DNA from: Formicarius rufipectus
Lineage: Eukaryota; Chordata; Aves; Passeriformes; Formicariidae
Direction of reading: 5' to 3'
Assembly (NCBI GenBank): GCA_013399695.1
Contig: VXAU01001757.1
Location: forward strand, 1-64,000
Length of the DNA: 64,000 bases
Each line of letters opens with the position of its first letter. The stretch's first letter is position 1. The notes under the pieces were generated by a model that saw nothing but the letters and a program-made list of their open reading frames with translations, did not search any database and had not been told where the DNA came from. Both the position numbers and the translations under genes were made by a program. Shown here piece after piece: positions 1 to 13,202 of the stretch.

Positions 1-227
1 CACCTCCACCCCCCCCCTCCAATCCATGTGGAGTCCCCGGGCAGGGACAGGGCCCAAGCTGTCATTCAGCACCACCGGTGTCCCCAGATGGTCCCCCAGG
101 GCTCCAGCACCCCACAGTCCCACTGCCTGAGGTGGCCCCTCAGGACCCGCCCCTGCTGAGGTCACGTTTCCACCCTGCATGTGGCACTGAGTCTGTCCTC
201 CTGTGCCTCCCTTGGCTAGGATGTGTC

Positions 228-575
228 TCAAAGCAGTTACAGGATCACCAAGATTGGGAGAGACCTTTGGGATGGTCCAGTCCAGCCGTGTGTAAGCCCT
301 AAATGCATTCACCCAACGCCACATCCAACACCTCCAGGGGTGGTGATTCCACCACCTCCCTGTGCAACCCCTTCCAATGCCTGACCACCTCAACAGTGGA
401 AACTTTCAAATGCCTCATCTGAATCTCCTCTGTCTCAGCTTCAGGCCATCTGCTCTGGTGCCCTCACTGCAGGCAGAGGAGAGGAGCCCATCCCCACCTC
501 CACACCCCTCCTCTCAGGTAGTCGTGCAGAGCAATGTGGTCCCCCTGAAACTCCTCGAGACCAGCCAAGCCCATA
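228..575 (+). repeat. CR1 LINE fragment (3' region), diverged
   Basis: The stretch reads like the 3' part of a bird or reptile CR1 retrotransposon in forward orientation. It has a 'gagacctttgggatggtcca' block, then 'cctccaggggtggtgattc' and 'caccacctccctgtgcaacc', then 'gtgcagagcaatgtggtccc'. These match remembered CR1 phrases in the right order, with many substitutions. No reverse-transcriptase reading frame survives. The ends are approximate. This relic is the main sign that the genome is a bird's or reptile's. Confidence 0.65.
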
Positions 576-1794
576 TAAATAACTCTGTGGAGGGCACAGA
601 GCGCTGTCAGTCACAGCCATCCTGCCACGGTGGGAGCACAGCTCCAGAAGGTCACAGAGCTGCCTGCCAGCACCTGCCACTGCGCCCAGGGCAGCCCGAC
701 TTTAAATAACCCTTTGTGTCCCTTTCCACCTGTCGTGGAAGAGCTCAGAGCAGCTTCACAGCTACGACTCACCAGGGTTTGCTCTTAAAGGAACAGCCAA
801 GCCACTCTTCTGTATCAGATCAGCACCGTGTCAGTCACAGATGAGTGTCACGACACAGATCAGGCTGAGAAACAAGCACAGCTTTGATTAAGTAGGAATT
901 TGCCACTTGTGTTTGCTTCCCAGTCACACATCAGCCCTTCCTCCCTGCTTGTTTCCTGTTTTGCCTCTTCAAATTGCCCTTCCACTGACTCAACAAGGCC
1001 TGGATTAGTTCCTGCAGGAGCTGTAGTTTTCTGATTCCTGCTCCCACCTGTTGCTTCCACATGCCCAATTGTTTTTTGCTTTGTATTCCCAGCTGTCCCT
1101 TCCCACCAGCTCTGCCCTTGCTCCCACTGCCACCCACCAGGGCAGCGGCGTGTCCAGGATTTGGGATGTGCTCCCCTGTGCACAGAGCAGGGCAGAGGGG
1201 CTGCCATCCCTCCCTTGGGTCTCTCGTTTCACACACAGCAACACCAACCACGGGGCACAAAAGGGAAGAGAAACATCACAAGCTTTATTAATGCCAGATT
1301 ATCACATCCTTCCCAAGAGGGGTGTCTCGAGGCTTCCCTGAAGCCCTTCCCAACGAGGTAACTCCTCTCATGGTCTGTCTGCACCTCCCAACATTTATTA
1401 ATATGGGCATCTTCTCATTCAGACAAGAGAAGCTCATGTGTGTGGCTTGGTTTTCTTCCTCCTGATTCCTTTGGGTCTCTTGACTATGTGATTGTATTTC
1501 CTTGGGGTTATTTTTTCCTCTCTTCTCACTGCAATTTACTGCTATAGTCTCTTTCTCTCAATTAGCCTTTAAAGGCCTATAATTTGAAATACAGGTGGCA
1601 AGTTTGAAAGCTAGTTCCAAGAAGGAACAAGTGGCATCTGCCAGCTAGAATTCCTCCTTTGGTCTATAAATTACCAGGTATTTCTGAGGTACATGATTAA
1701 GGTGATCCACTGATATACCCAGAGTCAAGTAATCACTAACTTAAACTTCTGTACTATTAAAAATCCATTTCCACTCTCTGCTTATACTGCCCTA

Positions 1795-1930
1795 AAACTA
1801 AGCATTATAAAGAAAAAAGTGTAATGTATTAATTATATATATTTAAAAGACTGTAAATATGTGTAAATATTAAAATACTATAAATGGATAAATACTAACA
1901 TACAAAAAAATTAAACACTTAAAATATATT
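1795..1930. repeat. AT-rich low-complexity tract
   Basis: About 135 bp made almost only of A and T, with repeated TAAAT, ATTAAA and TAAATA words. No clear tandem unit and no gene. Confidence 0.6.
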
Positions 1931-2730
1931 TAATTCTGAGACACACAATGCAAACCTATGTTTTCATGTGAAAAGAGAAAGCAGAGGGTTCAATTTTGGA
2001 GGGAAGAAAAGGAGTCCTTTCACATAGTTTCTTTTTTGCTTGCTTTCTTCAGTTTAGTGCTGGTGATGTGCTGTTCCTAGTTTCTTAAAAATTTTTTGTC
2101 CTAACTCTTCATCAGTTCTCTTCCTGTTAGAAAACTTAGGTGAACATCAGCTCATCTCCAGTTCTACATCCCCTCCCTCCCAGTGACCAGACACTGTTGC
2201 TTTGGACAGCCTGGATCTCCTTTTCCAAACAGAGCCTCACTGAAGCAGCTCAACCACTGGCTGACTTCTGTGCACTTCATGAAAGGTCTCCAAACAAGAG
2301 GTGCTTGGCTCAAAAATGTGACAACAATTCACAGAGCGATGCCCTCTCTGCACTTTTCCTCTTTGCTTTATAGAAAAATGAAGAAGTAAAACTAAGCTGC
2401 TGAGTTGGAGCTGTTGTTGAGCCCCAGGGAGGATGAGGAGAGAGCACCCAGTGGCTTCTGCAACTGATTTGACTGTTCTTGCTGCCAACACTCAAAAGGA
2501 ACATAAATATTTGTGAAAAAACAAGTAGCAACACAGCTCTCAACTCAGCATGAAACTGTTCGTGTATGTACCCCAAACCCATGGAGGCTCATTGCAAGGG
2601 GAGAAAAATGGTATCTGTGTGATATAAAGCCTTGTTGTTACCTGAGTTACCTGCTGTTACACAAGACTTTCGGAAATGACACCTGATGCTCAGGCCTAAT
2701 AGGTAACTGTTCAAATCCCTGATACAGTAA

Positions 2731-2784
2731 CAAAAAACCCAAAAAACCCAAACTCCAAACCAAACCCAACACCACAAAAAAAAA
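2731..2784. repeat. A/C-rich simple sequence
   Basis: A run of (CA3-6C2-3) words such as 'caaaaaacccaaaaaaccca', ending in a run of nine A. A similar tract lies at 39,583-39,661. Such strings are common low-complexity tracts in songbird genomes (general impression, not measured). Confidence 0.6.
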
Positions 2785-5700
2785 TATTAATTGTTAAATA
2801 TTCAGTTATTTCACTTCTTGCTAATGTTTTTCATTATCTGTAACTAACCTCTGAGGCAGTTTCAGTCCTTCAATAACTGTTGAGGGGTTAAATGTACAGT
2901 TATAATCCTGAGGTACAGGGGGATGTGAATGTATTTAGAAAAGACTTTCACCCTTTTTCTCTCATCTTCTTGTGAAGGAAATCTCATACTTGCTCCTTGA
3001 AGTAAAAGTTCAGATCTCCCAGTATTTCTTCCCCTGGTTAGGTGTGTTACTACAAGAGAGAGACATAATTGGCAATCATGCTTAATTTCTGGAACTTCAG
3101 GTCAGCTGTAAGTTTTAAACATGAACACCCAGTCTGGCAAATGAAATCAGAAATTGTGCTAATTGTTCTCAGTGATTGTGAAACAAAGAGTACCTTTCCT
3201 CCTAAATATTTTTGCAGTGCAAAGTGGGCATACAGAAAATCATGGAAGTCAACATGATTAATAGCAACCCATCCTTCCATCCCAAAGAATCTCACACCCT
3301 TTATGGAAATCATAGCAGAGAAATACAAAACAAGGACCATTTTACCACCTCTGAAAGGCAACCAACTGCTTAACAATTGCACATCTGTGCTGGGAGCCTG
3401 CTCTGCTGCAGGAAACTTGCAGGCTTGGGCTCTGTATTAGGAGCAAAGATTCCCCCAAGAACTTTTTAGAGTATATGAAATTTGTGACCATGACTGTTAA
3501 TTTTTCAGAGTATGTGAAGGCTTTAAAAGGACTGGGTACACCAGTGAGTTGAAGGCATCCATGGAGGAGCTTGGGCTCGACAGCAAAGCCTGAGTGGTGT
3601 ATCAGGGCTGGCTGGGAGCAGCAGGCAGAGCCAGGGGGCTGCTCTGCTGGAGGTGCTGGGTCTGACAACCCCCAGGACCTGCTGAGCCTCCCCTGCCCCA
3701 CAAACACAGCCTGGCACGGCCACCAACCCCTCCAATCCCTCCCCTCATGTCCACGAGGCACAGCCCTCACCATGAGCACTCCCCTCAGAACTGAAGGGTG
3801 AGATAACGACACAGGAATCTCCCACGTGTCCTCACAGTTGTTGCAGTTTAAACCCCGGGATGAAAATATTTTGGGTCTGGGAAGTGCCTTGAAGCAGGAC
3901 AGCAGGTCGGTGACCCTGACAGCAGGCAGGGACTAGCAGGGTGCAGTTGAATAAATCCACTGAGCCTATTTATACTGGGGTTTATTTTTGGTGAGATTCC
4001 CATTAGATGGAATTGCTAAACTGATTTTTACTTCTTCCTATACCAAGATTTTTAACTTACCAGAGCACCTGCTTGGAATCCCTGAAGAGGTGGATGGTCA
4101 TGTAACACCCATGCTCGTTCCCAGGTGCTAAAGGCAAAGAGGCAGTCAAAATATTCTGAAAAATCTGAAAGTCCATGAAACCTAAGACACTTCTGAACAT
4201 GAGGTATAAGCTTTGTGGGTGCTTAAGAGTGTTTTGCTCATGTTTTTGCACATAAGGTGTACAGTTGTGAATTTTGATATTAGAGCCAATCTATCCTGCA
4301 GTGAAGCAATAGACTTCAACCAAGCTTAACACAGCTACAATGTCACAAAGGATGTTTGAAAACCAAGATATGTATTTGAAATCATCAAATGCTATATGTT
4401 CTGGTTGGTTTTGTGTCTCAGTCCGAGGCTTTATTTTGCTACAGATGCTCTGTGTAGTGAAAGCTCTCCTGGGAAAAAACTCAGCACTGACAAGTATTCT
4501 TGGGTAGAATGTTCAATCACAAATAAATACACTTTGAAACTGGAATACTGCAGGATTTATATTGGGAGTTATTCTGGAATACTTGTGCCAACCAAATTTT
4601 TATGTAGAATGCCCTGAAGTAATTCCCAGAGGAAGGAGCTCCTACTCCTCAGTTTCTTTCAGTGATGCTCTGAATCTCCTCTCAGCAGGAGCAGCAGCTC
4701 TCATGCTAGACAGAGGATTTCTAAGGAGACACAGTAGATATGGATAAAACAATGGAAATTACAGTAGTAAAAATCGAAATGAATGCTGACTTGCAGCTTT
4801 AGGCTAACTGAGCAGTGGGGTAGAGCACTGCTGAGGACTAGGAAAAGCCCTGCTTTGTGCTTCTGTGGGTTCTCCTGCAAGGAGATGTACAGAAGGTCCC
4901 CTCCCTCTTCTCCACTCACAGGAAAATTAAAAGGGAGACATTTTTACTGAGATAGTTTACAAATGTTTGCTTTCCAGGATTTTAACTCTGGCCAATTCTC
5001 AAAGCTTATTTATCATCCCCTCAGTCCTCCAGCAGGAAAACTTACTGCATCCCAAGCAAAGTTGAGTAAAACTTCATGATTTAGTCCCTCAGGAGCAGCA
5101 GTAGAGACTAAAACTTTACACTCCGTGTATTTCATCCATTGTCTGGTTACCGAGTGGCAGCGGGTTTTGTGGGAATCATTAAAAACTTCCCTTGTTATGC
5201 AGAGCACTGTTGATATTTGAACTCTCCGGGGGAGCAACCTCTGTCTTTATCCAAAAAGCATCAGATTAAAATAAACACAACACTGCTCAGTGAAGACTGA
5301 GGCTGTTCATGACAATTCTGAAGTTGGCATTACTCAAACATTTGCAGCGTGTCTTGAGGCCCGTGTAGGAGTGTGGTGACAGGAAAGGTGAGACAAAAGA
5401 CAGGAAAACATGTAGGAATCTGTCATACACACTTTTTGCTGTAATAGCACATTCTACACATGATTCTTTTCATCTGAGAATGTCAAAGCTCATTAAAAAA
5501 AATCTAGCTAAATATAAGAAGCTCTAGGAGGAAAGTAATTCTGTTTCTGGTAGGTGAATGGAATGCCAGAGTTATTCAGTTATTGCTCATTAGAGCCCGA
5601 GACAGAGCTCAGGGACAGGAGCCTGGGCTCCAACTTGGGCTGCATAAAATGCTGCACGAGTTGCCAACAATGAAGATCTGGGAGTGGAATTTGGTTAATT

Positions 5701-6737
5701 GTGTCAGTGTGTAGGAACAGTTACTGCTTTTTGGATTGCAGCAGCTCTGGGAGTCCTGGAACTGCGATCCCTGTGCACGAGGTGGTACCTGCACACAGAG
5801 CAAAGAGGTGGCTCTGGCTTGGAGGAATGTAAAGTCTTTCACAACACAGTTTGACAAACTATTTTTTGTAGAAATTCCTACTTATGCATTCCCCACCACA
5901 GATTCCTCCCCTCTTCCCCTTCACACTGTCCCTGCATTGTGCCAGTGCTTTTAAGTGCTGCAGCCCCATGTTAAATTGAATCAGGAAACTGATTTCAATT
6001 AGAAATAGTCCCCATAAACCCCATTTATTTTTAACTCAGACTGGTTCTCTGATCTGGTTCCCTGCTGCAGATGCATGAACAATGTCACAAGAAAGAGGGT
6101 CCCATGAAGGCAGGAATGGAGTGAGGAACATGTTGCACAAATCTCACTTAAAAGAGGTGTATCTCAAACTGCCCTTAACTGAGCCCAACCATGACAAGGT
6201 TGTAATTGCAACTGGTGTAAAAAAAACCAGCAACATTTTTTGTAAGTTTTGTTTAAATTAACACAAGCAAGTGGAATATATGAATAAACAAAACAGCAGC
6301 TCTGCCACCTCAGGTGATACTATGAAAACTCTAAGAGCAGAATCTGAGCTCACTGACAAATCGCCATCCTTCCCTTCTCAGGGTCAAAACAAAGCCACTC
6401 AGAAACACACAAAGGAAATAACCTTTCAACTCCATGTTTGTTTTTGCAGTGGTATGTCTGGAAAATAATTTCATCTGCCTTTCTAAGGGGGTGGGGTGGT
6501 ATAAAACAAAGTCGAGACCATTTCCCTCCCACCACCGCCGTACATGTATCATCTGACTCACCACTGCTGGGACTCCTTCTGGCAGCTCTGGGTTTACTGC
6601 ACTGAAAACTCAAGTCTGTGAAAATATTCCCTGTTTTCAGGTTACTTTGTTCACTGGTTTGTTCAGGTCAGTATTCCTTCCTTTAGGGGTTTGGAACTCC
6701 ACATCCAGTCAGAGCTGGGTGTTGCTGCTCTTAAGCC

Positions 6738-6802
6738 TTGTGGGATGGGAAGGAAGGGGGGAGGGAAGGAGGGGAAGGCAGAAATGAAGGGGGAGGAGAG
6801 TC
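6738..6802. repeat. Polypurine (G/A) tract
   Basis: About 65 bp of nearly uninterrupted purine on the + strand, mixing GGGAAGGA and GGGGGAGG words. It could adopt triplex or quadruplex forms, which is inference only. Confidence 0.6.
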
Positions 6803-9800
6803 CCTATCAGAAGGGAGACTCCAGACGAGGGAAATTTTCCTGACATCCATTCAGTTTCCAGCAGGGTCTCCTTCAAGGGCTTTTCCTGAGATCCAAAGGC
6901 CCTTGTAATTCACAGTGGTATTTCCATGCAACGTTTCCCTGTGGGAGCCAAGGTATGACTGTACCCCTGGATAATAATCCCAAAGAACACCACCAGCCTC
7001 CCATTGAAATGTCAACCAGGCACTCCTGTTGCAGGGAGTAACAAAGAGATGCTAATATAATTAATTTTGAAGCCTCAGTACCCTCATTAACACATCTTTA
7101 GTGCCTAGATCTTTGAAAATCAGCTGTATAAAGTGACTGTCAGAGTTAATTCCTTATAAATTGCCTCCTGTCACATCCCAGCACAACAGCAAGTTCTCTC
7201 AGGCCTTGGTGCTGAGAAATCTGGGGATTTTTTTTTAGTTCTGCTGCAGTTATATTGCTGGTATTAAGGGTATAAGCTGTTGAATAAGCAGGACTTTGTC
7301 AGGCTAGAGTAGGGGAAAATAAAAATGCCTTTAGTCAGCCCATCTTGCACAGTTAGGGGCACAAATAGGAAAAGTTTCTGGATGGAAACTTTGGATGGAA
7401 AACTAAGGACAAAAGAAAAAGAAAACAGGACAGAAAGGTGTCACATAATTTGGCATTAAAATGTTTCCGGACCCTTTTTTAAATTTGGGAATCACAGCCA
7501 GTTTATGGCTCTCCCTCCTCCTGCTGCCTTTCTGACAGCATTCCAGCTCCAGGCCTCATTCCAGAGCATCCTCCCTCCCCTCCCGCTCCCAAATATATAT
7601 TTCAATAGGCTTAGGCGACACGGAGTTCCAAACCCAGCATGTAATTGGGGCAATTGTCTTTTGCACTTCTCCACAGAGAGCCACAGTCATGCAGCTTAAG
7701 CCCCGTTTTGTCATGTTCTCACTCCTTTTTTTTTTTTAAGCTGGGCTGAGATCAGTTCTTGTGTTGGAAACTCTACGTATGGACTGAAGAAAAAAGTTCC
7801 AGAAACTGCCCGTACTGGTGGTTCTTTCTGTGATTTCAGAGCCCCAGACTGTCACTGCTACAAGATAAAGGGAGGTGATAAAAGGAAAAGTGATCCTTAC
7901 AAATCACTTGGCGTTTACTGTAGCAGTTGAAACACTCACACTGACACATCCAATTTGTCTCCACAAGGTATGCCCCCTCAGTTCCTCTTCAGTGTGCTTT
8001 GGAGAGGGTGATCATCTTCCTGCAGTGCAGAGTTCTGTGAAGTCAGCTCAGTGTGTTTAACACGCTCCAGAAGCCTTTGGGATCCCTCTTGTACTTGGGA
8101 TAACAAACCAATCAAAATGAGATATTTTTAGTTGCCTTTTCAGAAGTGGCTTTCACACCGAGTGATTTTGCTGGTCCAGCTAACCTGGCAACATGCAAAT
8201 TCTCTAAATGCAGGTGAAATTTATACCAAATCTGTCTTTTCTGCTGTATTAGCTGCATCATGGTAGGAACATTATTTTATTCTCCACTCTTAAATTGCCT
8301 ATCCATAGCCCAGTAATGTATTTCTTGATCAGTCAGTGTTCATAGAAATAACATTTAAGAAATGAAAGTAGTATGCTCGAAATTACAGATTTCTGAAGAG
8401 CAATCAAGAACTACCATGCAAATTCTGCTTGCTTTACATAAGCACAAATGTGGTGGTCCCAGGTGGGATGCAGCAGCTTATTTTGGAAAGTCCTTTTTTG
8501 AAACAACACTCCTGCAAAGGAGAGCCAGTTCTATTCAGATGAGCAATACCTGTCCACAGTGCCTTCTGAGATAACCAGTTGCTTCAGACAGAGCCATTAA
8601 AATTCCAATAGCTGAGGCAGTGGAGACATAACACAAGTTGATGAAGTGATGTACTTGAAGAGATAACTAGTTTTTAGTCAGGCATGGTTACTGAAAATGG
8701 GATTAATTTAAGGGATCTCAGTGTTTCCAGCACTGCAAAGGGTCAGGTCCCTTTTAGGAGTGGCACAGCAGATTGTACCTTGATTTCTGAGATGAGATCC
8801 TGGACGTGCTGCTACGAACTCAGCAGGAACTGGAGACCAAACTGGAAGAGACGCTCCCAATCACGCTGTGCCAGCCCCAGGGCCCTGCCCGAGGCAGAAG
8901 CTCCCAGCTGCCACTGGGTTCAGGGCACCCTCACAGTCAGGATTTGGGATCCTGAGCCTTCCACAGATGCCTCTTTGGCCAGTGCCCAGCCCTGTGCCAG
9001 CCCCGCTGGCAGTGCCTTCGTGCCCCTGTGGCGGTGACTTGCTGCCACCTGCCACAAAACCCTCCCCCGGCTCCTTCCTGGGCTGCTTACACTTCACTAA
9101 AATCTTTGTCCTATTGTTAATTGTGAAGGCAGGAATGTGGGATAAACAGTGCAGGGCAAGGAATTGCACCCACATTTCACAAGGAGTCCCCAGCTAATTC
9201 TGCGGAGCAAAGCGGGTCCATGACTTTGAGATGGATTCTTTTGATAACGTATCACATCTCTCAGTGTAACAGGACTTCAGAAATGAGGCAACATGTTTTC
9301 TGATCAGACGGAGGAATAGGTTTTCAAAGCTAATAGGGCACAGCATTTGCAGGGGCATTTGGGAGCAGAAACAGGAAACAGGAGGTCTGAAATTAGAGAA
9401 AATGCACGAGCCCGTTATGGAGGGACTGGAGAATAAAGAGCTGTGGGAGCCACAGAGCTTGAGGGAACACCTTGAGGACCCAAACCCCTCCCAGGCTACT
9501 GAGCACTTGGGGAGCTCCACAGGCACTGACAGCTGTGGGGACCTTACCTGCCTTGGGGTTTGGTGGGTTTTAAAATCACAGCTCTCTAACAAAAAACAAC
9601 TATGGGAGTAACTGATCAGATACTGTCCATCCCCAAATAGCAAGCACAAAGTGTCAGCACAAAGCCAGTTCAAACTCCATGTTCCATCCTTTGGTTAATG
9701 CAAAAGCAACAGTTCAGTACCCAGACCTCAGCCAGACCAAATCTGTCACCCTGGGCCATTCACAGTGCACAGGAGGGGAAGGACCAACCAGGGAAGAGAA

Positions 9801-12009
9801 TTAGGTCTTGCTGGTTATACTAGTTAGGGAGACAAGCAGGTCCTTGACTGACAGTTACTTGAAACACCCTTGCCATTGTTTGGACAGTTTTGTTGGTTGG
9901 CTGTGGTTTGTTTGGAATAGAGGAGAATATGTAGAAAGCTCTGCTCCTCTGAACAGAACCATCCATCAGCAAAAGGCAGTGCCTTCAGCCCTGTGTCAAG
10001 CCCCTCCCTGCCAGTCCAAGCCCTGACTGATCGGTGCATGTTGTTGGATTGTATCTGTTTGGGGTGGAGGGAGCTGAGGGGAAGGTTTAAAAGAGGAAGG
10101 CTCAGTTACTCTGTTTTTGGGTACAATCTGCTGTTTGGCCTGTCTGGAGCCTCGACATAACTGAATAGTTTCATTTATCACAAATCGAGGCCAGTGACTG
10201 CACCCACTAGTGGGGGAATTTTTACTGAGCTGCAACTCCGAGTATTTGTTTTGCTCAGGTCACTGTGATCACACCCCAGCATGCAGCTTGTTCTCACAGC
10301 TCAGTCCTCTTCCTGATGGTATTCCCCCTGGCGCTTCTTCCCTCACTGTTTTCTCTTTAGCTTAACCTTCTTTGGTTTTCTGATCATTTACTCCATTATG
10401 GGAAAGTGAAAACTTCCTACACTTTATCTCATGAAACCACAGATCAGCCACTTCTGAGAGACCTGCCAGTCTTGGGCCAGTACCAGCCCAGTTATCCCTG
10501 ACTTTGCCTTATTTCCAATGTGGAGAGAAAACAAGAACAACTCTGTATCTGATACTGCCAGGCCAGGAAGAAAAGGCAACATAAGATTTCTTGAAATGCC
10601 TTTGCCATATGGAAACCCAGCAAACCAGAGATATTAGAATAAAGGATCAAAGTGCAGGTGCTTAGAACAGGCCCTGTCTGGAGCTGTTTGCTCCTTTCTC
10701 ATTCTCAGGAAAGAAAAAGCCCAGACATGCACCACGTTCCAGGGAACACGTTCTACATTTGCAGTAACTTTGCATATTACTCCCTGGAAAGACTGTTGAT
10801 TTATTCTTGGTCTGTTTGGTACTCAAATTCCAGTTTTCTTATCTCTTTGCCATCTCAAAAAACACAAACTTTTTTCCTTAAGTTCCCTCTGACAAGTTAT
10901 TTAAAGTGTTTAAACTGCAGTTTGTCTTTAGCATTTTTATGATGATGCAGTTTGTGTATTAATTCACACTTGTAATATTGACTCCCCTACTGAAGAGTAA
11001 TATGCATTGGCATTTCTAATCACACAAATTTAAGATAATTTAATGATGACTTAAGATGATCTATTTATAGAGGATAGACCTTAAACATTAAGAACCTCTT
11101 AAAAAAACCCACTCGACTATTGGGTTCAAATATTTAGTATCAGTTATTCACATAAACTAAGATTTAAAAATCTCACTACTTCCTGAATTTAACTATTTGC
11201 AGCAGAAAAACTCATCCAACAATGCTTGGGATTTTTTCCCTTTTAATAGGGTTGTTGAATTTCAGCAGAAAATACATTTATTCTACTAATTAAGGGGCAG
11301 ATTGTCTTATCACTGTTTTGCATCCTTAAGCTGATGTCTTAACAATTAAATATTTCCCAAGCAGTGCTGAACTGGATCTCACCAATATCAGCAGCAGAGC
11401 AGTGGTTTATGATACAACAGTCAGGTTTTTGAATGAATACACTGAGGCAGAATCTCAAGTATTTTCTCCAGAGAAGGGACTGAACTCCTGCTGTGACAAA
11501 ACCAGGATATTGTTTGCAATAATCATGTCTTTTAATACTACTTTGTAAATGGATGTTTTAAAAAAGGTGGAAGCAGAAAGCTGAGTGAGAAATGGAGATA
11601 ATAAAAGTGGACTCAAACCCATGGCTACAGACACCTGGTTGGAAATATGAAGAGTTCTAGAGCTGTGGGGTTTCAGATGTTTCACTTGGCCTAGAAAGGA
11701 CACCAATGTGTATAACTTGTCATCAAGTTTTTTAAATCACATCCTGACATGTGACCTGGTAAAAAATAAGTTGCTGCTGGAGATGCCAAATTTGAACTCT
11801 GGAAATTCAGATGAACTCCTGTGCAAATCAGGGAGAGGTCAGAGGGCTCAAAGGCCCACCAGCCCAACCCATGGGTGCATTTATGTTCTTGGCTGTTCTG
11901 TGGGGTGTCATGAAGGTCCACACCAACCAGGGGAACAGTCACAGGAAATACACAGCCAAGATCTGAATTCCAGGAGGATTCAGTTCCATTGGCACTCTTT
12001 CTTTGCTTT

Positions 12010-12140
12010 TGAAGGAGGTGCCACTGAACCTCTCTCAGCACCAGTGTCACTGCCTGTAAAATGGGTATAACAGTTCTTTACCACGAGTTTTAGGGAATCT
12101 TATTTCACTGTGAATGGTGAGATGCTTTAAATTCCTCAGA
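12010..12140 (+). repeat. MIR-like SINE relic
   Basis: The order 'aacctctctcagcaccagtg', 'cactgcctgtaaaatgggta', 'taacagttctttacc', then 'gatgcttta' follows the 3' half of a MIR/CORE-SINE (cytosine-rich 'cctcag...ctgtaaaatggg..taat' followed by the 'gatgctt' block). It is ancient and diverged, as expected for a bird. The ends are approximate. Confidence 0.5.
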
Positions 12141-12453
12141 ACTGCACTCGGCTCTGGCATAACTGAATTCACATGTGCTCTAGAGGAGAGACCTCACTGC
12201 TGAGCTCCTGCTCTGCTGATTCCCACACACAGCCCGGACTCCTTCCCAGCAACAGCCGGGACAACTCCCCTCAGTCGCTGCATCTCTGCCTGCTGATGCC
12301 AGCGCTAAATTTAGCCGTGCATTCACCGCCAAGGAGTTCCGGGCAGGAAAAACCCTCGAGGCGCAGTCAAACCTGTCGGGAACAATCACCTAAGGAAGCA
12401 ACAATCACCTAAGCAGCGACAGCAGCCCCGCTGCCCGCGGGCAGGTGCAGCAC

Positions 12454-12590
12454 AGCTCCCATCCAGCTGTGCCCTTCCCAGCTCTCCTCATCCAGCTGTG
12501 CCCTTCCCAAGGTCAGCAACAGCATAGCTCCCATCCAGCTGTGCCCATCCCAGCTCTCCTCACCCAGCTGTGCCCGTCCCAGGGCCATTC
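12454..12590. repeat. 72-bp tandem repeat (about two copies) upstream of DYNC2I2
   Basis: Two copies start with AGCTCCCATCCAGCTGTGCC at 12,454 and 12,526, a 72-bp period. Each copy contains two shorter blocks of CCAGCTGTGCCC, so the word CAGCTG, an E-box, appears four times. The array lies at the left edge of the GC-rich promoter region, about 0.7 kb from the DYNC2I2 start codon. Confidence 0.7.
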
Positions 12591-13166
12591 GGAGCGGCCC
12601 AGCCCGGTCCCTGTGCCATCCTCCTCCCGGCACAAATCCCCACCGCTCCCTCCTCCGAGCCACGGGGCGCAGCAGCACCGCGGCCGAGCACAGCCCTGGC
12701 CCCCCGAACAGAACGGGAGCGCCCCCCGCGTGTGGAATTAGCGACAATCCCTCCGCAGGGCTCCAGGGCAGCCACAGGGACGGGGGTTTCTTGCGCCGGG
12801 AACCTCCGAGCACCGGGTGTGCCCTCAGACTCCGCTGCCCTCCAGGGCCGCCCCTCACCCCCTCCGTGTCCCCCTCCCCGTCCCCTTTGTCGCCCCCTCC
12901 CCGCCGCCATCTTAACTCCTGGCAGCCCCCGCGCTCTCCCGCCCCTGCCGCCACCCGTGCCCCGGGCGGCGCGGCGGGACCAGCCCGCCCCACAGCGTTA
13001 GGGCGGGGGCGGCCACCGCGGGAGGAGGTTTCTTTACGGGACCCGCGGCACTAGCGAAGGTGCCGAGAGCAGCCTGCAGCCCGCACGGACCCAACGCACA
13101 CCCCTCCGTGCCCGGCCCCAACATGGCGCTGCCCAGCTCACCGGACCGCGCGGCTCGTCGCTCGGG

Positions 13167-13174
13167 TGACGTCA
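13167..13174. promoter_or_regulatory. cAMP-response element, perfect palindrome TGACGTCA
   Basis: The full 8-bp CREB/ATF consensus lies 140 bp upstream of the DYNC2I2 start codon inside the CpG-rich promoter. Full-site CREs with CpG are typical of constitutive CREB-bound promoters near transcription starts. Binding is inferred from sequence only. Confidence 0.55.
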
Positions 13175-13187
13175 TCGCGCATAGCCC

Positions 13188-13202
13188 GTTTCCATGGGAA
13201 CC
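13188..13202. promoter_or_regulatory. X-box-like element (candidate RFX site)
   Basis: GTTTCCATGGGAACC is an imperfect palindrome close to the RFX X-box (GTNRCC, 0-3 bp spacer, RGYAAC), with one mismatch in each half. RFX factors drive ciliary genes, and DYNC2I2 encodes a ciliary dynein-2 subunit, so the position about 115 bp upstream of the start codon makes sense. The mismatches keep confidence low. Confidence 0.4.

Larger units (their letters stand above)
576..12009. other. Intergenic DNA without a recognisable gene
   Basis: I read both strands and see no exon with homology I recognise. Open frames here (up to about 159 codons, for example on the minus strand at 9194-9673) lack known motifs and have the uneven composition of chance frames. 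In human the next gene on this side is SET, but none of its conserved coding blocks is visible, so it probably lies further left. The stretch holds low-complexity tracts (listed separately) and scattered AATAAA-type hexamers on both strands that mean little alone. An unspliced or non-coding transcript cannot be excluded. Confidence 0.6.

Noticed and set aside
3342..3812. 156-codon minus-strand frame
   Set aside because: No recognisable domain; likely a chance frame.
9194..9673. 159-codon minus-strand frame in the intergenic region
   Set aside because: No motif, splice context or similarity I recognise. Cys/Ser/Leu-rich composition looks like chance.
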